Source: RPQJ01 sp963793005 (lineage in GTDB: Bacteria > Pseudomonadota > Gammaproteobacteria > Steroidobacterales > Steroidobacteraceae). Taken from it: a stretch of DNA of 64,000 nucleotides. Under the pieces are notes generated by a model. It was given only the letters and a program-made list of their open reading frames with translations, was not told the origin of the DNA and ran no database searches. The translations under genes were made by a program, and so were the position numbers. The stretch covers positions 1,922,001-1,986,000 of the forward strand of contig CAWBYP010000002.1 in assembly GCA_963793005.1 (NCBI GenBank), written 5' to 3'. This document shows, piece by piece, positions 17,690 to 25,669 of the stretch (its first letter is position 1; every line of letters starts with the position of its first letter).

Positions 17690-18559
17690 TCACTCGACGT
17701 TCTGTACCTGCTCGCGCATCTGCTCTATCAGGACCTTCATGTCCACGGCGGCTCGCGTGGTCTCGACGTCCTGCGACTTCGAGGACAGCGTGTTCGCTTC
17801 GCGGTTCAGCTCCTGCATCAGGAAGTCGAGACGCCGGCCCGCCGGCTCATCGGCTTCGAGCACGCGCAGCGTCTCGGTGACGTGGCTGCCGAGGCGGTCG
17901 AGTTCCTCGTCGACGTCCATCTTGTAGGCCAGCAGCACCAGCTCCTGCTCGAGGCGCTCCGGGTCCACCTGCGTCCCGAGCTGAGCGACGCGCTCGCCGA
18001 CCTTCGCCCGGATGCGTGCGCTGATCTCCGGCAGCCGCGCCCGCACCAGCGCCACTCCAGCGGTCAGGCCCTCGCAGCGCTGGTTCAGCAGTTCGTGGAT
18101 TCGAGCGCCTTCGCGCTCGCGTGACTCGTTCAATTCCACGGCCGTCTCGCCTACCAGCGCGAGCGCCTCGCCGGCGAGCGGCGTCAGGTCGCGCTCTGCT
18201 TCACGGATGACGCCCGGCCAGCGCAGGATGTCGAGCGCGCTCATCGGCCCGGGGATGCCGCCGAGCATGCTGCCGACGTCGGCAGCGCGCCTGAGCAGCT
18301 GTTCCACCATCGGGCGGTTCAATTCCAGTTGCGGTGTCGACGCGGCCGTCGAGCGCAGGTACATGCCCGCCTCGACCTTGCCGCGACGCAGCTTGTTGCC
18401 GAGCAACTGGCGCACGTCGCCCTCGAGACCGCGCAGGTCTTCCGGCAGGCGCGTCGAGATCTCGAGATAGCGGTGGTTCACCGTGCGCAGTTCGCAGGTC
18501 AGGGTTCCCCAGGGCCCCTGGCGCTCGCGTCGGGCAAAGCCCGTCATGCTGCGAATCAT
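17690..18559 (-). CDS. yicC: YicC family endoribonuclease-type protein
   Basis: Member of the YicC/YloC family, which has been linked to RNA cleavage and stationary-phase survival. 289 residues from ATG 18559, giving the characteristic start MIRSMTGFARRE; the open frame upstream to 18613 lies in the divergent promoter region and is unlikely to be used. The C-terminal block LDFLMQELNREANTLSSKSQ is a hallmark of the family. Adjacent to gmk and divergent from the phosphatase-rph cluster, as in many proteobacteria. Confidence 0.93.
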   Translation of the reverse strand: MIRSMTGFARRERQGPWGTLTCELRTVNHRYLEISTRLPEDLRGLEGDVRQLLGNKLRRGKVEAGMYLRSTAASTPQLELNRPMVEQLLRRAADVGSMLGGIPGPMSALDILRWPGVIREAERDLTPLAGEALALVGETAVELNESREREGARIHELLNQRCEGLTAGVALVRARLPEISARIRAKVGERVAQLGTQVDPERLEQELVLLAYKMDVDEELDRLGSHVTETLRVLEADEPAGRRLDFLMQELNREANTLSSKSQDVETTRAAVDMKVLIEQMREQVQNVE

Positions 18560-18614
18560 GGTGTCTTCCGGGCGGGAATTGTGGGCTCGAAAACCGCGGC
18601 CACGCGCGCACAAC

Positions 18615-18644
18615 TTAACGGTATGCTGCGCGGAATGTTATAAA
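18615..18644 (+). promoter_or_regulatory. Candidate promoter of the PP2C-rph-rdgB-hemW cluster
   Basis: TTAACG (18615-18620) and TATAAA (18639-18644), spaced by 18 nt, match the sigma-70 -35 and -10 boxes at four and four positions. The predicted start of transcription is about 25 bp before the GTG of the phosphatase gene. The rest of the 115-bp divergent region must also serve yicC. Confidence 0.4.
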
Positions 18645-18674
18645 ACCGCGCCAAAGTCTACAGTAGAAGCAGGC

Positions 18675-19436
18675 GTGCTGGAGCGACACTTGCACATCGA
18701 GCACGCGGATCTGAGCCTCCTCGGGAATCGCGAAGAAAACCAGGACCGGGTAGCGGTCGCGATAGGCGACGGCGCCGCGCTGCTTGCCGTCGTGGACGGC
18801 ATGGGCGGGCACGCAGACGGCGCGAACGCCGCGGAGGCGGCCATACGCTCGATGGTCGGTGACTTCTGGGAAGCGCGCCGCCCGGTATTCGATCCGGAGG
18901 GCTTCCTGCATCTTGCGGTCGGCCGTGCGCACGACGCGGTGGTTGATCTCGGTCGGGGTCTCCCGCCGGAGATCCGGCCCCGGGCCACTTGCGCCGCCTG
19001 CCTGGTGCAGGGCTCGAGCGCATATTGGGTGCACGTCGGCGACAGCCGCATCTACCAGCTGCGCGGTGGCGTGGTCATCGCGCGCACGCGTGACCACAGC
19101 CATGTCGAACTGCTGCTGCGCGCCGGCCGCATCACCGAGCGGCAGGCCCAGGATCACCCGATGCGCAACTACGTGGAATGCTGCATCGGCGGCGATCCGA
19201 TGCTGCCCGAAATGTCGCTCAGCGGCCGCAACGTACTGAAGTCGGGCGACGTCGTCCTGCTTTGTTCCGACGGATTCTGGTCCGGTGTCACGGACGAGCA
19301 GATCGCCTCGCTGAGCGCGGATCCGGAACGCAACCTGCGCGACTCACTGGCCGCTCTCGGCGAGCGGGCGCTGCTCACGAACAGTCCTTTCGCTGACAAC
19401 ACTACGGCCGCCGCGGCCCGTTGGCTCGGCACCTGA
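18675..19436 (+). CDS. PP2C-type serine/threonine protein phosphatase
   Basis: Soluble metal-dependent phosphatase of 253 residues. Core PP2C motifs are in order: GNREENQDR, VDGMGGHADG (metal aspartate and glycines), VHVGDSRIYQLR, LLCSDGFWSGVTDEQI and ADNTTAAA. GTG 18675 is the preferred start; TTG 18690 is the alternative. It is immediately followed by rph. Bacterial PP2C proteins usually act opposite Hanks-type kinases, but no kinase gene lies nearby, so its substrate is unknown. Confidence 0.88.
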   Translation: MLERHLHIEHADLSLLGNREENQDRVAVAIGDGAALLAVVDGMGGHADGANAAEAAIRSMVGDFWEARRPVFDPEGFLHLAVGRAHDAVVDLGRGLPPEIRPRATCAACLVQGSSAYWVHVGDSRIYQLRGGVVIARTRDHSHVELLLRAGRITERQAQDHPMRNYVECCIGGDPMLPEMSLSGRNVLKSGDVVLLCSDGFWSGVTDEQIASLSADPERNLRDSLAALGERALLTNSPFADNTTAAAARWLGT

Positions 19437-19454
19437 GTGCCGGGGGAGATCAAA

Positions 19455-20204
19455 TTGAGACCAAGCGGCCGCTCGCCTGACCAGATGCGTGCCATTCGCC
19501 TGACCCGCGGATTCACGCGCCACGCGGAAGGATCAGTGCTGGTCGAGTTCGGCGAGACGAGGGTGCTGGTGACGGCCAGCGTCGAGGACGGAGTGCCGTC
19601 GTTCATGCGCGGCAAGGGCGAGGGCTGGGTTACTGCGGAGTACGGCATGCTGCCGCGCGCCACCCATACGCGCTCGGCCCGCGAGGCCGCACGCGGCAAG
19701 CAAAGCGGACGCACGCTGGAGATCCAGAGACTGATCGGTCGATCGCTGCGTGCAGCGGTGGACATGCGTGCCCTTGGTGAGCGCACCGTAACGCTCGACT
19801 GCGACGTTCTGCAGGCGGACGGCGGCACGCGCACGGCCGCGATAACCGGCGCCTACGTGGCGCTGGCCGATGCGATGGATGCTCTCTGTCGCCGGCGCGG
19901 CATCGCGCGCAATCCGCTGCACGGCCAGGTCGCGGCGGTCTCGGTAGGCATCGTGGACGGCACGGCGGTGGTGGACCTCGACTACGCGGAGGACTCGGGC
20001 GCGGAGACCGACATGAACGTGGTCATGAACAATGGCGGCGCGTTCATCGAGATCCAGGGCACTGCCGAAGGCCACGCGTTTCGCAGGCATGAACTCGACC
20101 AGCTGCTGGACCTGGCTTCCGTCGCCTGCCAGCAGCTGTTTGCGGCACAACTCACGGCTCTGCAGGAGCCGCGGCCTGGTGGGTCGCCGGGTCCGGGCAC
20201 GTGA
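19455..20204 (+). CDS. rph: Ribonuclease PH
   Basis: Phosphate-dependent 3'-5' exoribonuclease that trims tRNA precursors. 249 residues. TTG at 19455 is chosen because a GGGGGAG ribosome site lies just upstream and it yields the universal N-terminus (M)RPSGRSPDQMR; the frame opens 18 bp earlier at GTG 19437. Conserved stretches include RGFTRHAEGSVLVEFGETRVL, GWVTAEYGMLPRATHTR and DCDVLQADGGTRTAAI. Its stop overlaps the rdgB start. Confidence 0.96.
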   Translation: MRPSGRSPDQMRAIRLTRGFTRHAEGSVLVEFGETRVLVTASVEDGVPSFMRGKGEGWVTAEYGMLPRATHTRSAREAARGKQSGRTLEIQRLIGRSLRAAVDMRALGERTVTLDCDVLQADGGTRTAAITGAYVALADAMDALCRRRGIARNPLHGQVAAVSVGIVDGTAVVDLDYAEDSGAETDMNVVMNNGGAFIEIQGTAEGHAFRRHELDQLLDLASVACQQLFAAQLTALQEPRPGGSPGPGT

Positions 20205-20821
20205 GCAGGCGGTTGCCTGCGCGGCTGGTCCTCGCGACCGGCAACGCGGGCAAGCTCAGGGAACTGCAGGCGATCCTCGCGCCCATGTGCGTCGAGGTCC
20301 TGCCCTTGTCCGAATTCACGGACTGCGCAGCCGAGGAAACCGGCCACTCCTTTGTAGAGAACGCATTGCTGAAGGCGCGATTCGCCGCGAAAGCCGCCGG
20401 ACTGCCCGCGATCGCGGACGATTCGGGGCTGGAGGTGGACGCGCTCGGCGGCGCGCCGGGGATCTATTCGGCGCGCTATGCTGGCTCCGGCGCCGGGGAT
20501 GCAGCGAACAACGCGAAGCTGCTGCGTGAGATGACCGGCGTTCCGGACACGGGCCGCGGAGCGCGCTATCGGTGCGCGATGGTGTTCGTTAACCAGTCGG
20601 ACGATCCAGACCCTGTCGTGTGCGAGGCGAGCTGGGAGGGGCTGGTTGCTACGGCGGCGCGCGGCAATGGCGGCTTTGGATACGACCCGTTGTTCGTGGT
20701 CGCGGGAGACGAGCGCACCGCCGCCGAATACGAAGCCGGCGAGAAGAATCGCGTGAGTCACCGCGGCAGGGCACTTGGCGCGCTCGTCGCGGCACTTGGT
20801 GGCGACACGGGCCAGTCGTGA
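20201..20821 (+). CDS. rdgB: XTP/dITP diphosphatase
   Basis: House-cleaning pyrophosphatase that removes inosine and xanthosine triphosphates before they enter DNA or RNA. 206 residues starting at GTG 20201. The substrate signature LVLATGNAGKLRELQAIL is near the N-terminus. Others are ETGHSFVENALLKA, AIADDSGLEVDALGGAPGIYSARYAG and GFGYDPLFVV. Overlaps rph and hemW by 4 bp each, so the three are translationally coupled. Confidence 0.96.
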   Translation: MSRRLPARLVLATGNAGKLRELQAILAPMCVEVLPLSEFTDCAAEETGHSFVENALLKARFAAKAAGLPAIADDSGLEVDALGGAPGIYSARYAGSGAGDAANNAKLLREMTGVPDTGRGARYRCAMVFVNQSDDPDPVVCEASWEGLVATAARGNGGFGYDPLFVVAGDERTAAEYEAGEKNRVSHRGRALGALVAALGGDTGQS

Positions 20822-22014
20822 CCGCGCTCACCGCGCCACCGCTGTCGCTCTACGTCCACCTGCCGTGGTGTGTACGGAAGTGCCCGTATTGCGATTTCAA
20901 TTCCCACGCCGCGCCGACCAACGGAATTCCCGAGACCGCCTATCTCGAGGCGCTGCTGGGGGACCTCGACTTCGCTGCGCGCGAGGTCCGCGCGCGAGAG
21001 GTCGTCTCGGTGTTCTTCGGTGGCGGGACGCCGAGCCTGTTCTCCGCGGCAGCCGTAGCATCTGTGCTGGCCCGGGCCCGCGAGTTGCTGCCGGTCGCTG
21101 GCGACGTCGAGGTTACGCTCGAGGCGAACCCGGGCACGGTGGAACACGGCGCCTTCGCTGCGTACCGCGATGCGGGGGTCAATCGCGTGTCGCTCGGCGC
21201 CCAGAGCTTCGACGATCGGTCCCTCGCGGCGCTTGGCCGCATTCATGCGAGCGGCGAAATCGGCACGGCAGTCGCGGAACTGCGGGCTGCGGGCATCGAC
21301 AATTTCAACCTCGACCTGATGTACGGCCTGCCACGGCAGACGCCGGATGGCGCGCGGCGCGACGTCGAGCGTGCCCTGGCACTCGAGCCCACCCACATCT
21401 CGCATTACAACCTGACACTGGAGCCGGGGACCGCATTCGAGCGGCGCCCGCCGAAATTACCGGACGAGGAGTCGGTGCACGAGATGCAGTGGTCCTGCCA
21501 GGAATTGCTGGCCACCGCAGGGTACCGGCAGTACGAGGTATCGGCTTACGCGCGGCCTGCACGGTGCTGCAGGCACAACCTCAACTACTGGAAATTCGGT
21601 GACTACCTCGGCATTGGAGCCGGAGCTCACGGCAAGATTACGGATGCCACGGCCGGGCGTGTGATCCGCACCGAACGAGTCCGCCAGCCGGGGCGGTACA
21701 TGGCCGCGTTGCGCGCGGAAGAGCGGGTCGTCCTGCAGCGCGCTGTCGCGGAGGGTGACCTCGCGTTCGAGTTCTGCCTGAATGCACTGCGGCTGGTCGA
21801 GGGTTTCGACGAGTCCATGTTCGAGGCTCGAACCGGCCGATCGTGGGCCACGGTAAAAGGCGTGGCTGCCGCCTGCGAACGGGGTCTGCTCGAGCGCATC
21901 CGGGCTGGACAATGGGCCGCGACCGCCCGAGGACGCTTGTTCCTCAATGACTTGCAGGCGATGTTCCTTACGGACGAGCCAACCAGCAGCCCGGATACGG
22001 TCTCGGACGCGTGA
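20818..22014 (+). CDS. hemW: Radical SAM haem chaperone HemW
   Basis: HemN-like radical SAM protein. Members with this short N-terminus and CxxxCxxC motif act as haem chaperones rather than coproporphyrinogen dehydrogenases. 398 residues from GTG 20818, overlapping the rdgB stop as GTGA. The cluster motif is CVRKCPYCDF within SLYVHLPWCVRKC. Further landmarks are FFGGGTPSLF, NPGTVE, GVNRVSLGAQSF and DLMYGLPRQT. The position after rdgB is the common one. Confidence 0.92.
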   Translation: MTALTAPPLSLYVHLPWCVRKCPYCDFNSHAAPTNGIPETAYLEALLGDLDFAAREVRAREVVSVFFGGGTPSLFSAAAVASVLARARELLPVAGDVEVTLEANPGTVEHGAFAAYRDAGVNRVSLGAQSFDDRSLAALGRIHASGEIGTAVAELRAAGIDNFNLDLMYGLPRQTPDGARRDVERALALEPTHISHYNLTLEPGTAFERRPPKLPDEESVHEMQWSCQELLATAGYRQYEVSAYARPARCCRHNLNYWKFGDYLGIGAGAHGKITDATAGRVIRTERVRQPGRYMAALRAEERVVLQRAVAEGDLAFEFCLNALRLVEGFDESMFEARTGRSWATVKGVAAACERGLLERIRAGQWAATARGRLFLNDLQAMFLTDEPTSSPDTVSDA

Positions 22015-22148
22015 GATCCAGCGGGCAGCGGTGTTGCGCGAGAACCGGCGCCGGAAGCTAGTGATCCAGTTATGCACATCCGGCACGGGCGGGCCAAGAT
22101 TCGGCGGGTTACGGTCTGTAGTCGAAGTGAAATCTTAGACACGGCTCG

Positions 22149-22282
22149 TAAAGCATTGTTTTTATTATAAGAAAATGACTGCTCAAAATTTAACCAATGC
22201 GAAAACGGCCCAATACCGCGCCCCGTACAGACCCAGCCAGACCGATTCATCCACACAGTTATCCACAGGATTTGTGGATAAC
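22149..22282. other. AT-rich tract with inverted DnaA-box pair (origin-like or DnaA-binding site)
   Basis: The 369-bp gap between hemW and rpmE (22015-22383) contains no gene. An AT-rich stretch at about 22149-22197 stands out in this GC-rich DNA. It is followed by TCATCCACA (22247-22255, one mismatch to the DnaA box) and then by the perfect box TTATCCACA (22259-22267) facing its inverted copy TGTGGATAA (22273-22281). With their flanking G and C these form a 10-5-10 perfect palindrome at 22258-22282. Possible roles are a DnaA titration or regulatory site, or part of a replication origin. No T-run follows, so a terminator is unlikely. Confidence 0.55.
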
Positions 22283-22315
22283 CGGCTGTGGTCCAGGGGC
22301 GACATGAGAATGCCC

Positions 22316-22344
22316 TTGTCAGCCCCGGCCAGCGCTCCTATACT
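22316..22344 (+). promoter_or_regulatory. Sigma-70 promoter of rpmE
   Basis: TTGTCA (22316-22321) and TATACT (22339-22344), separated by exactly 17 nt, each match the consensus at five of six positions. Transcription would begin near 22351, about 33 bp before the rpmE ATG. The DnaA-box palindrome is centred about 80 bp upstream of that start. Confidence 0.65.
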
Positions 22345-22383
22345 TCGCGCCCTTTTTGCAAAGTCTGCCCAAGGACCGCGGCC

Positions 22384-22587
22384 ATGAAGAGCGGAATCCA
22401 TCCCGACTACAAGAACATCACCGTGACCTGCAGTTGCGGCAACACCTTCGAGACGCGCTCCACGCTCGGCGAGGACCTGCAGATCGAAGTGTGCTCGAAC
22501 TGCCACCCTTTCTACACGGGCAAGCAGAAGATCGTCGACACGGGCGGCCGTGTGGATCGCTTCCGCAAGAAGTACGCGCGCGGCTGA
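22384..22587 (+). CDS. rpmE: 50S ribosomal protein L31 (zinc-binding form)
   Basis: Ribosomal large-subunit protein of 67 residues from ATG 22384. It begins MKSGIHPDYKNITVTCSCGN and contains the CxC ... CxxC zinc set (CSCG and CSNC), so it is the zinc-containing type rather than the cysteine-free paralogue used under zinc limitation. TGGRVDRFRKKY near the C-terminus is highly conserved. A strong terminator follows. Confidence 0.97.
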   Translation: MKSGIHPDYKNITVTCSCGNTFETRSTLGEDLQIEVCSNCHPFYTGKQKIVDTGGRVDRFRKKYARG

Positions 22588-22613
22588 ACCGCGACCGTCC
22601 GGGTGGAAGTCGA

Positions 22614-22643
22614 CGGGGCGCTTCGGGCGCCCCGTTTCGTTTG
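22614..22643 (+). terminator. Intrinsic terminator after rpmE
   Basis: CGGGGCGC (22614-22621) pairs with GCGCCCCG (22627-22634) around a TTCGG loop. TTTCGTTT follows directly. An 8-bp GC stem with a U-rich tail 27 bp after the rpmE stop is a standard Rho-independent terminator. Confidence 0.8.
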
Positions 22644-22709
22644 GGTGGGAAACTTTCTGGATGCGCGCCGGCACCCTACACTCAGGGTTCCTGCTCCCGA
22701 GGTACGTGC

Positions 22710-24179
22710 ATGACGTTACACGCCGCCCGAATGATCTCCGCGATGCTTGCGATGACGGCTGTCGCCGGCTGCGCCACCAACCCAGTCACCGGAAGAACCG
22801 ACGTCGTGATGATGTCGGAGGCGCAGGAGATCCAGCTCGGCCGCGAGGAGCACGCCAAGATCCTGCAGGAGTTCGGGCGCTACGACGACCCGGAGCTGCA
22901 GGACTACGTGACCCGGGTCGGCCAGCGGATCGGGGCGGTAAGCCATCGGCCGCAACTCCAGTACACGTTCACGGTGCTCGACAGCCAGGACATCAACGCG
23001 TTCGCACTGCCTGGCGGCTACGTGTACATCACCCGCGGCATCATGGCCTACCTGAATTCCGAGGCGGAGCTGGTCGCTGTGCTCGGCCACGAAGTCGGGC
23101 ACGTGACCGCGCGGCATTCGGTGCGCCAGCAGTCCGGCGCGATGGCCACCGGCGTCGGTGCCACGGTGATCGGCATCCTGACGGGCAGCGGGGACCTTGC
23201 TTCCGTGGCCAACATGGCTGGCACCGCGCTGGTGAGCGGCTATGGGCGGGACATGGAACTCGAGGCGGACAGCCTCGGCGCCCAGTACCTCGACCGCCTG
23301 GGCTATGACCCCGACGCGATGATCGACGTCGTGCGCCTGCTCAAGAACCAGGAGAGCTTCGAGCTGCAACAGGCTCGCATCGAGGGCCGCGAGCCCCGCG
23401 TGTACCACGGCGTCTTCTCCACTCACCCGGACAATGACACGCGGCTGAAGGAGGTCGTGAAAGCGGCTCACAAGGTGCAACCCGACGGCACAGACCTGCC
23501 CGACGGCCGCGACGTCTATCTCGGCCACGTGAAGGGCATGGCGTTCGGGTCCAGCGCAGCGCAGGGCATGGTCCGTGGCAGCCGCTTCTATCACGCGGAC
23601 ATGGCGTTCACGGTTGCGTTCCCGAGCGCCTGGACCATCAAGAACCTGCCGAGCAAGGTGCTTGCGTACCCGGCGCAGAAGGACGCGTATCTCGAGTTGT
23701 ACGCGATGGCAATGCCGCCGAATCTCACGCCCAGGGAATTCCTGGTGAAGAACCTGGGCGGCACGGCCCTGTTGTCTGCCGAGAACCTGCAGGTGAACGG
23801 CCTCCAGGGTTACACGGCCGTCGCGCGCGACGTCCAGCTGCCATGGGGAAATCGCGGCCAGGCCAGATTCGCCGTGGTCTACCTGAACGGCATGGCCTAC
23901 GTCTTCCGGGGCGCCACGCGCATGGCTGCTGGGTTTGCGGCTGCCGATCCATTGTTCCTTTCGAGCGTAAAGACATTCCGCCGCCTGAAGGACAGCGAAT
24001 TTGCGCTGTCCGAGCCGACCCGCATCGAACTCGTGAAGGCGACGCCCCAGACCCGGATCCAGGGCCTCGCGCAGTCCTCACCCGTCCGCCCCTATCCGGC
24101 CGAGCAACTCCGGCTGCTGAACGACCTCTATCCGGACAAGGAGCCGATCGCCGGCCAGGTCCTGAAGGTCGTGAATTAA
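22710..24179 (+). CDS. M48 family metalloprotease, predicted outer-membrane lipoprotein
   Basis: Zinc metalloprotease likely working in the periplasm on envelope proteins. 489 residues from ATG 22710, with a GAGG ribosome site. The lipobox VAGC places the lipid-bearing cysteine at C21. The zinc motif HEVGH is at 127-131 and the third ligand lies in ELEADSLGAQYLDRLGYDP. Length is similar to BepA, but the C-terminal half does not look like TPR repeats. It carries an AFTVAFPSAWTIKN segment and ends in a basic tail reminiscent of a fold seen on other M48 lipoproteins, so BepA itself is not claimed. Confidence 0.85.
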   Translation: MTLHAARMISAMLAMTAVAGCATNPVTGRTDVVMMSEAQEIQLGREEHAKILQEFGRYDDPELQDYVTRVGQRIGAVSHRPQLQYTFTVLDSQDINAFALPGGYVYITRGIMAYLNSEAELVAVLGHEVGHVTARHSVRQQSGAMATGVGATVIGILTGSGDLASVANMAGTALVSGYGRDMELEADSLGAQYLDRLGYDPDAMIDVVRLLKNQESFELQQARIEGREPRVYHGVFSTHPDNDTRLKEVVKAAHKVQPDGTDLPDGRDVYLGHVKGMAFGSSAAQGMVRGSRFYHADMAFTVAFPSAWTIKNLPSKVLAYPAQKDAYLELYAMAMPPNLTPREFLVKNLGGTALLSAENLQVNGLQGYTAVARDVQLPWGNRGQARFAVVYLNGMAYVFRGATRMAAGFAAADPLFLSSVKTFRRLKDSEFALSEPTRIELVKATPQTRIQGLAQSSPVRPYPAEQLRLLNDLYPDKEPIAGQVLKVVN

Positions 24180-24268
24180 TACTGTCTTGATCGGGTCGCC
24201 CGGTCATGCAAGGCTGGCCGGAAGTCACCGAGCCGTCCAGCGCGCGGTCGAAAAAAGGCAGGAAAGCG

Positions 24269-25564
24269 ATGAGCACGAACAAATACGAACTGGTCAATCT
24301 CGACACGGGAAAGAAGTCCACGCTGCAGGCCATGAGCGGCACCGTCGGGCCGGACTGCCTGGGCATCGCCCCGCTGGCCAAGGACCACGGGATATTCACC
24401 TTCGATCCCGGGTTCATGGCGACCGCTTCCTGCGAGAGCAAGATCACCTACATCGACGGCGACGCTGGGGTGCTGCTCTACCGGGGTTACCCGATCGACC
24501 AGCTTGCGACCAAGTCCAGCTTCCTCGAAGTGTCGTACCTGCTCATCAACGGTGAACTGCCGGGCGCGAAGCAGCTGGAGCAGTTCGACCACTCGATCCG
24601 CTACCACACGATGATCAATGAATCGCTGCTGCGGTTCTTCAACGGGTTCCACTACAACGCGCACCCGATGGCCATGGTGTCCGCGGTCGTCTCGTCGATG
24701 GCGGCGTTCTACCACGACTCGATGGACAACAATAACCCGCGGCACCGCGAGATCTTCGCGCACCGCATCCTGGCGAAGATGCCGACCATCTCCGCGGCCG
24801 CCTACAAGCACATGCTGGGCCAGCCGTTCGTCTATCCGCGCAATGACCAGGACTACTGCGCCAACATCCTGCGCATGTTCTTCGCGGTGCCCGCCGAGGA
24901 CTACGTGGTCGACCCGGTGACCGCGCAGGCGCTGGACCTGCTGCTGATCCTGCACGCCGATCACGAGCAGAACGCCAGCACCTCGACGGTGCGGCTGGCC
25001 GGCAGCACGGGCACGAACCCGTACGCGGCGATTTCGGCCGGTGTCTCGGCGCTATGGGGTCCGGCGCATGGCGGCGCGAACGAGGCCGTGCTGGCCATGC
25101 TCGAGGACATCGGCACCGTCGACAACATCCCGAAGTTCCTCGAGCGCGTGAAGGACAAGGATGGCCACACGCGCCTTATGGGTTTCGGCCATCGCGTCTA
25201 CAAGAACTTCGACCCGCGCGCGAAGATCATTCGCGACATGTGCCACAAGGTGCTCGCGCGGCTTGGCCGCACCGACAACCCGCTGTTCGAGCTGGCGCTC
25301 AGGCTCGAGGAGATCGCGCTGAAGGACGAGTACTTCATCGCCCGCAAGCTCTATCCGAACGTCGACTTCTACTCGGGCCTGATCTACAGCGCACTCGGCA
25401 TCCCGCGATCGATGTTCACGGTGATGTTCGCCATAGCGCGTACCGCAGGCTGGGTTGCGCACTGGCAGGAGATGATCGGTGACCCGGCGATGAAGATCGG
25501 CCGGCCGCGCCAGCTCTACACGGGGCCGACGGCACGCGATTACGTGGAAATCGGCAAGCGCTGA
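24269..25564 (+). CDS. gltA: Citrate synthase (type II)
   Basis: Condenses oxaloacetate with acetyl-CoA at the entry of the TCA cycle. 431 residues from ATG 24269 (MSTNKYELVNLDTGKK), preceded by GGCAGGAA. Active-site stretches include HADHEQNASTSTVRLAGSTG, the ALWGPAHGGANE segment, and FGHRVYKNFDPRA. The N-terminal region with a TYIDGDAGVLLYRGYPI motif and the length fit the NADH-sensitive hexameric type of Gram-negatives. It converges on the hypothetical gene to its right, with a repeat element between. Confidence 0.97.
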   Translation: MSTNKYELVNLDTGKKSTLQAMSGTVGPDCLGIAPLAKDHGIFTFDPGFMATASCESKITYIDGDAGVLLYRGYPIDQLATKSSFLEVSYLLINGELPGAKQLEQFDHSIRYHTMINESLLRFFNGFHYNAHPMAMVSAVVSSMAAFYHDSMDNNNPRHREIFAHRILAKMPTISAAAYKHMLGQPFVYPRNDQDYCANILRMFFAVPAEDYVVDPVTAQALDLLLILHADHEQNASTSTVRLAGSTGTNPYAAISAGVSALWGPAHGGANEAVLAMLEDIGTVDNIPKFLERVKDKDGHTRLMGFGHRVYKNFDPRAKIIRDMCHKVLARLGRTDNPLFELALRLEEIALKDEYFIARKLYPNVDFYSGLIYSALGIPRSMFTVMFAIARTAGWVAHWQEMIGDPAMKIGRPRQLYTGPTARDYVEIGKR

Positions 25565-25569
25565 AGATA

Positions 25570-25665
25570 GGGGACATTCTCCTTTTCGGAGGGGACATTC
25601 TCCTTTTCCCGGGCCTGACGACTGCCCATTTCTGGCGGCGCATTCGGGAAAAGGAGAATGTCCCC
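25570..25665. repeat. GGGGACATTCTCC inverted-repeat element, copy 1
   Basis: GGGGACATTCTCCTTTTC occurs twice in direct orientation (25570-25587, 25591-25608), and the inverted copy GAAAAGGAGAATGTCCCC is at 25648-25665. The inner pair extends to 20 bp each. The element fills the space between the convergent genes gltA and the gene ending at 25670. A related copy occurs at 39651. Short GGGGAC...GTCCCC repeats of this style are known as scattered, non-coding elements in gammaproteobacteria, often linked to REP-associated (RAYT/Y1) transposases. No such transposase is in the window. Confidence 0.8.
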
Positions 25666-25669
25666 TGGC

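Noticed and set aside
22258..22282. Palindrome read as a Rho-independent terminator for hemW
   Set aside because: It lies over 240 bp after the hemW stop, has no U-run, and each arm is an exact DnaA box, so a protein-binding site is the better reading.
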